Source: JAJRQY01 sp965224435
Lineage (GTDB): Bacteria > Actinomycetota > Acidimicrobiia > Acidimicrobiales > SZUA-35
Length of the DNA stretch: 64,000 bases
Assembly: GCA_965224435.1 (NCBI GenBank)
Contig: OZ245048.1
Span: forward strand, 4,278,001-4,342,000
Reading direction: 5' to 3'
Every line of letters starts with the position of its first letter. Position 1 is the stretch's first letter. The translations under genes and the position numbers were made by a program. Shown here piece by piece: positions 60,037 to 64,000 of the stretch. The notes below the pieces were generated by a model that did not search any database, was not told where the DNA came from, and was given only the letters and a program-made list of their open reading frames with translations.

Positions 60037-61076
60037 GTCATACCGACCTCGACGTCCGTGAGATAGTCAGCCACGGTGTCCAGGTCTATGAGGCGTGTGT
60101 TCAGATATCCGAAGTAGTTGGCTTTCGCCAACATGGTGCTCGCAACCTCAATCTCCAGCTTCCGAATTGCCGCACTTGCCTCTTCATTGTCAAGGATCTC
60201 GAACAAGCTCTCATTCAGGTCGGCTGACTCAACGATCGCTCGGGCATGAGTGCTGATGATCTCGTTCGAATCAAGCTCAACCGTCTCGTGGCCTCCCTCT
60301 TTCTTCAGGAACACGATGCTGTGCAGCGCCACTGGGTCAGAGAGCTTCAAATTAGGAAGAATCTCATCAGCATGAACCCGGGTCGAGATGAGGAACTCGT
60401 TGCGAAGTGCCGTTTCAAGAATAGCCCGCAAGACGTTCTTGAAATAGATGATGGCAACCGTGGTCCGCGGAATGTTCGCCCCTCGCAAGTTTTGGACATT
60501 GTAAGTAAACACATGAAGGGGTCGTGGGTAGGGAAACACCTTGCCCTTGTCTGGATCAACAATCAGAAGATCATCACCCAGAAAGTCATACCCCTGGTTC
60601 ATCAAACTCAGGCTGGTTGTGGTCTTGCCCGTTCCGCCGTAGGCCGGAAAGACGTAGCCCTGGCCGTCCTTTGAGACGCCGGCACTGTGCATGAAAAGAA
60701 TTCCCTGGTTGAGAAAACTCAGATACATCACTGGCTCAAGAACCTGTGCCTGCACGAATACCCCTACCGCAGTCACATAGATGTTTCGAACTGGGTGGTC
60801 TTTGAAGTAGATGGTGGCGTCAGGTGTCCCGTGGCCGACAACGGCGTACTCAAAAGTAAAGAGCCTCTTGAAGCGGACCTCTCGTCGGACGGCATCGTTT
60901 GGAAGATCGGCAGGGATTTCGTCCACAATTTCTAAGGTGACTCTTGCTGCAGCCTCACCATCACTCATGTACGTCTGGTCGATACGGGCGTACTCATTCT
61001 CAAAGTACTGATCAAACTGGGTGTGACCGTTAGCGCGAATAACCAGCTCAAGGTAGTTCTGGAAGCGGTACTTCAC
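60033..61076 (-). CDS. HPr-kinase-like P-loop protein
   Basis: A 347-residue protein with a P-loop in PAYGGTGKTTTSLSLMNQGYDFLGDDLLIVD, the HprK/PEPCK-type pattern, located near residue 140. The upstream part contains strands (LTIEYAVVGHG, VRNIYVTAVGVFVQAQV) that recall the HprK-associated fold of enzymes in RiPP and glycan clusters. No HPr-like target is evident. It is the first gene of a coupled pair with a UPF0104-type protein. GTG start. Confidence 0.8.
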   Translation of the reverse strand: MKYRFQNYLELVIRANGHTQFDQYFENEYARIDQTYMSDGEAAARVTLEIVDEIPADLPNDAVRREVRFKRLFTFEYAVVGHGTPDATIYFKDHPVRNIYVTAVGVFVQAQVLEPVMYLSFLNQGILFMHSAGVSKDGQGYVFPAYGGTGKTTTSLSLMNQGYDFLGDDLLIVDPDKGKVFPYPRPLHVFTYNVQNLRGANIPRTTVAIIYFKNVLRAILETALRNEFLISTRVHADEILPNLKLSDPVALHSIVFLKKEGGHETVELDSNEIISTHARAIVESADLNESLFEILDNEEASAAIRKLEIEVASTMLAKANYFGYLNTRLIDLDTVADYLTDVEVGMT

Positions 61077-61418
61077 TGGGTCACCCGCTGATTCTCAACT
61101 CGAGTCTTGTTGATCGTCATTGTCAGAAGTTGCCTTCGATCGGAGCTTGGCGTCTGCTCGACCAACGAGCGACGAGCACGGCAAGAGTAGCGCCGCTCTC
61201 GCCAAGCCACAGGCTTCAAGAATCGGCTCGGCATGACAGGTTGCAATCAATCAGCGCCAAGGTACGAACCGCACACATCCGCAATCTTGGGTTCGAGTGC
61301 CGGATCAGATCCAAGATTGTGAGGGAGTATTTCAACGTCCCAGTCTCCGGTCGGAACTGAGGTGTAGGCGCCGCCGGAGTTGTGGCGGAACACTCCTTGT
61401 CCAATAGCCTGCGAGGCA
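61077..61418. other. Intergenic stretch of about 340 bases
   Basis: I see no supported gene. A minus-strand frame (61247-61576) runs into the flippase gene in antisense and is judged a shadow. Confidence 0.5.
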
Positions 61419-62648
61419 ATGGCCCAGTCAGCTTCCAGAACCGGTGACCTGCAACTGCTCGCAGCATCTGTTGTAACTGGAATCGCCGGTGCTGGCTTCA
61501 TTCTTGCGGTGGAACGGCATCTCGGACTCGTGGGTTTCGCACCGATCGCACAACTCTGGTCCATCTGGTCCATCACCGCAGCATCACTGATGTTCGCCTT
61601 TCAGCAATGGTCAATACGAGTTGGGATTGGGCACTCATCTGGTTGTCGCTCCGCTTTGCATGGGCGCCCATTGGCCCTTCTCCTGCTGTCAACAGTTGGT
61701 GCCGGTATTGCCGCAACGTTGGCCAGGGTGACGCTATTTCAGAGTTCGAGCATGTTCTGGCCAACCGCCACCGCACTTGTAGTGCTTGGGGCCATCCTGA
61801 GCGGAATAACTCGCGGCGTGCTCGCACGAGCTAACCGCAGTACAGCTCTCGCAATGGGGATTGGCGCTGAGAACCTGATCCGCGTCATTTTCGCTCTCAT
61901 CCTCATCTCAATGGGAGCCGAGTCATGGTGGTTTGGGGTTGCCTTGCTCGCCGGCTTTAGCGTTGTGGCCCTCCTCTTTCTCCCTGGAAACGTTCGCGGC
62001 CCAAACAATTTGCACGACGAGCGTGGCTCCGCCACCCTCGGCTCCGCAGCAGTCGCTGGATTCCTTTCTCACGCGGCTTTGGCAGGCCCACCCATCCTTG
62101 CCGCATCCAATGGTGGCTCACCCAAGACAGTCTCGACCATGTTCGTTGTGCTCAGCGCTGTACGGATCCCCCATCTTCTTCTGCAGGGTGGCGCTCCACG
62201 GGCAGGGGTCATCTTCCAACAATGGTTCGATGCCGGCGAGGCCGACAAGCTGCGCCTAGTCCGAACTCGAATCGCTGGCATCGGACTCGTTACAGCTCTT
62301 CTTGCCGGCCTTCTCGGGATTGTCCTCGGTGACCCACTGATTGGAAGCATCTTCGCCATCTCAGGTGAGGTGGACCCATTGTCATACGGACTCGTCAGCT
62401 CAGCCGCGGTGCTGTCAGTTGCAGCGACTCTGGCCACTGTGCAACTTGTTGCCGAACAACGAAACCGGCTCGTGGTGGAGTGTTGGGCATTTCCATTAGC
62501 CGCTGCGCTCGTGGCCGCGTTGATTGCACGTGTCACCGAACTCAACCACATCGCCCTCGGCCTGTTCGCACTGCACCTGGTCGTCCTCGCTAGCCTGACA
62601 ATTGCCCCAACGAGATACCACACTGATTCAGCCGATCACTCGGGCTGA
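61419..62648 (+). CDS. Flippase/polysaccharide export-type membrane protein
   Basis: A 409-residue protein with about twelve hydrophobic helices and no other motif: LLAASVVTGIAGAGFILAV, LALLLLSTVGAGIAATLARV, LVVLGAILSGITRGVLARANRSTAL, and similar. The pattern is that of the MATE/MOP O-antigen flippases (Wzx type). I use ATG 61419; earlier TTG 61380 is in frame. Its last 13 bases overlap the convergent WbqC-like gene. Confidence 0.75.
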   Translation: MAQSASRTGDLQLLAASVVTGIAGAGFILAVERHLGLVGFAPIAQLWSIWSITAASLMFAFQQWSIRVGIGHSSGCRSALHGRPLALLLLSTVGAGIAATLARVTLFQSSSMFWPTATALVVLGAILSGITRGVLARANRSTALAMGIGAENLIRVIFALILISMGAESWWFGVALLAGFSVVALLFLPGNVRGPNNLHDERGSATLGSAAVAGFLSHAALAGPPILAASNGGSPKTVSTMFVVLSAVRIPHLLLQGGAPRAGVIFQQWFDAGEADKLRLVRTRIAGIGLVTALLAGLLGIVLGDPLIGSIFAISGEVDPLSYGLVSSAAVLSVAATLATVQLVAEQRNRLVVECWAFPLAAALVAALIARVTELNHIALGLFALHLVVLASLTIAPTRYHTDSADHSG

Positions 62649-63349
62649 ACGGTGGAGATCGCACCCAATAAGTGCGACCGTGCTTCCGGTCCAGTGTTCA
62701 TGAGTAAGTCGACCACACTCACGCCGTGAGCAAACTCGTCACCAGCCTGGTCATAAGTCAGATACTGGCCGTAGTCGATTACTTCAAGGGCGACTCCCGC
62801 TTCCACGAAGAGCTCTTTCTCTAGGTAGGTCAAGCCAGCTGGTCCGGTCAGATAGCTAGTGGCTCCTGTTCGTCGACAAAGGTCAACCAGCCGAGCCGTC
62901 GGAGTGCCCTCAAGGGGTAAGTACTTCGAGTCAATCTCGATTGGGGTGGTGATTTCAAGCTGCTCCGAAAGGCCTCGCAGGAAGAGCAGATTGATGTCAT
63001 GGAGATGTTCGAGTGATGCTGCCTCATCAAACCATTGAGACCACGTGTCACGATAGAGACCGAAATGGGGTCGCTTACTACTGTTTTGCTCAATGGATCG
63101 CCAGTGTTTCGCCACCCAGCGAGAGTCCTGCACCCTGGCATCCTGAATAGCCTGATCAGCCCGGCCCGCCGTGGCAACAGGAATAGTCAGCCAACTCAAG
63201 CCCTGTTTGGTGGCAATCCGATTCCGGTTGCGCCAGTCATTCTTGGTGTACTGAACTGAGTCGTAGACAACAAAGAGGTCAGCAGCATCCATCAGGTCGA
63301 AGTACCCCTTCCATGGAAGGTAGTTCGACTGCAAAACAACAAGCCTCAT
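62636..63349 (-). CDS. WbqC-family protein
   Basis: A 237-residue protein: QSNYLPWKGYFDLMDAADLFVVYDSVQYTKNDWRNRNRI is the unmistakable WbqC start, and WLTIPV and LTGPAGLTYLEKELF follow. The family occurs in O-antigen and glycan loci, where it may form an amide or acyl bond. It is on the minus strand, 13 bases after the family 2 transferase gene, so both are one unit. A TTG at 63358 is also possible. Confidence 0.9.
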   Translation of the reverse strand: MRLVVLQSNYLPWKGYFDLMDAADLFVVYDSVQYTKNDWRNRNRIATKQGLSWLTIPVATAGRADQAIQDARVQDSRWVAKHWRSIEQNSSKRPHFGLYRDTWSQWFDEAASLEHLHDINLLFLRGLSEQLEITTPIEIDSKYLPLEGTPTARLVDLCRRTGATSYLTGPAGLTYLEKELFVEAGVALEVIDYGQYLTYDQAGDEFAHGVSVVDLLMNTGPEARSHLLGAISTVQPE

Positions 63350-63361
63350 GCGGAACAACTC

Positions 63362-64000
63362 TCAATCAGTGGGCTGGTTAAGACCAACCCCGACCCGGCT
63401 AGCAATGTGAAAACGGGGCCGACTGAGCACCTCGTGAAAGATCCGGTAGACGTAGGCAGTCAACACGCCGACACTCATCAGCAGCACACCAGATGTAAGG
63501 ACAGTGATCCCAATAAGTAAGGTGATTCCACCTTGCAACGGTCGATCACCAGTGACGTATTGAGCAAGGAGGATGATGAGGTACACAACACCTCCCAGGG
63601 CCATTGTCGTGCCAGCCCACGTGACGACCCGATGGGGAAGGTCGCTGTATGAGACGAGGGCCGACGTCGCCAAAGCAAGCCGACGTCGAAAACTGTATGA
63701 CGTCTCACGCCCCCCCGGTTGATCGCGCAACACCGTGACGTACTGATGGTTAAACCCCATCTGCGACATCAACGGACCATATACAGCGCCTTGCTCTTGA
63801 TATCGGAGTAGTTCGTTGCGAACAGACCGGCGAAAGGCTCGATACGTGCCGACATTCGAAGGCATGTCGACCCCCGCCAGGCGAGCGAACACCGAGTGGA
63901 ACAGGCGTGAGGTCAGTGAGGCCTTCTTGTCACCCATTTCCCATTGGCTATAGACAATCTCTACCGAGTCATCAGTAAATGGACTAAGCAACTTCGATAG
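63362..64000 (-). CDS. Glycosyltransferase family 2, C-terminal part (right edge)
   Basis: The last 212 or so residues of a GtrB/DPM1-like transferase. VEIVYSQWEMGDKKASLTSRLFHSVFARLAGVDMPSNVGTYRAFRRSV is the acceptor-proximal region, and two C-terminal helices follow (VVTWAGTTMALGGVVYLIILLAQYV and GITLLIGITVLTSGVLLMSVGVLTAYVYRI). The frame is open to the edge, so the catalytic N-terminus is outside the window. Confidence 0.88.
   Translation of the reverse strand, partial: LSKLLSPFTDDSVEIVYSQWEMGDKKASLTSRLFHSVFARLAGVDMPSNVGTYRAFRRSVRNELLRYQEQGAVYGPLMSQMGFNHQYVTVLRDQPGGRETSYSFRRRLALATSALVSYSDLPHRVVTWAGTTMALGGVVYLIILLAQYVTGDRPLQGGITLLIGITVLTSGVLLMSVGVLTAYVYRIFHEVLSRPRFHIASRVGVGLNQPTD

Noticed and set aside
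61247..61576. 109-codon minus-strand frame with protein-like composition near its end
   Set aside because: Overlaps the flippase gene in antisense, has no start signal and no known motif; could only be kept with homologues.

Overview
The window looks like chromosomal DNA of a free-living actinobacterium, probably an Acidimicrobiia-type aquatic lineage. This is inferred from moderately high GC content, frequent GTG/TTG starts, many starts without a Shine-Dalgarno sequence, a sucrase/ferredoxin-like protein, an SCO6745-like protein, an Rpf-type lysozyme-fold domain, several FMN split-barrel proteins and an M50 rhomboid-free site-2 protease. No phage, insertion sequence or CRISPR array was seen.

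Layout. 1-6.4 kb: housekeeping and small-enzyme genes: the end of a SpoU/TrmH RNA methyltransferase, a membrane protein, a coiled-coil protein, an MBL hydrolase, prephenate dehydratase coupled to a sucrase/ferredoxin-like gene and an EEP-family phosphodiesterase, then a PPOX-fold protein. 6.4-22 kb: a secreted DUF4214 protein, a ClC channel with CBS domains, an AEC transporter, an M50 protease, a Phd/PIN toxin-antitoxin pair, a GntR regulator, a GH5 lipoprotein, dienelactone hydrolase, a Fic protein, a nitroreductase, a MazEF-type pair and a nitrilase-family amidohydrolase.

22-36 kb is the metabolic core. An MttB-like methyltransferase without pyrrolysine is joined by a repeat-built micro-ORF to a TMADH/StcD-like flavoenzyme. 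A DUF3179 lipoprotein and a beta-lactamase-fold hydrolase follow. Then, on the minus strand, comes a tightly overlapping six-gene unit: TetR, aldehyde dehydrogenase, Rieske oxygenase, class III aminotransferase, MBL hydrolase, molybdopterin oxidoreductase. Its promoter carries a perfect palindrome between -35 and -10. The Rieske gene is interrupted by one in-frame TAG codon. The gene content suggests oxidative demethylation or side-chain breakdown of a methylated amine, but the substrate cannot be read from sequence.

36-39 kb: a ribbon-helix-helix protein, an m4C/m6A DNA methyltransferase with an extra C-terminal domain and a PD-(D/E)XK-like protein form a candidate restriction-modification or defence operon. 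It is transcribed away from the TetR operon, with its own palindrome upstream. 39-45 kb: VapBC, Dps, catalase, OxyR (both redox cysteines present), a decayed duplicated locus, and a DUF433/DUF5615 pair whose toxin gene is frameshifted. 44.7-52 kb: three tRNA genes (Ser-UGA, Ser-GCU, Arg-ACG), a VOC protein, an Rpf-like protein, an FAD oxidoreductase, and creatininase, cytosine-deaminase-like and luciferase-like genes. 52-56.5 kb: small enzymes including an AlkB-like dioxygenase and an unusually short P450-like protein. 56.7-64 kb: a surface glycan locus with glycosyltransferases, a flippase-type protein, a UPF0104-type membrane protein, an HPr-kinase-like P-loop protein and WbqC. The last gene runs off the right edge.

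A theme across the window is leaderless transcription. At least six genes, four of them toxin-antitoxin, Fic or TetR regulators, have a -10-like hexamer ending 5-7 bases before the ATG, often with a palindromic operator on top of it.
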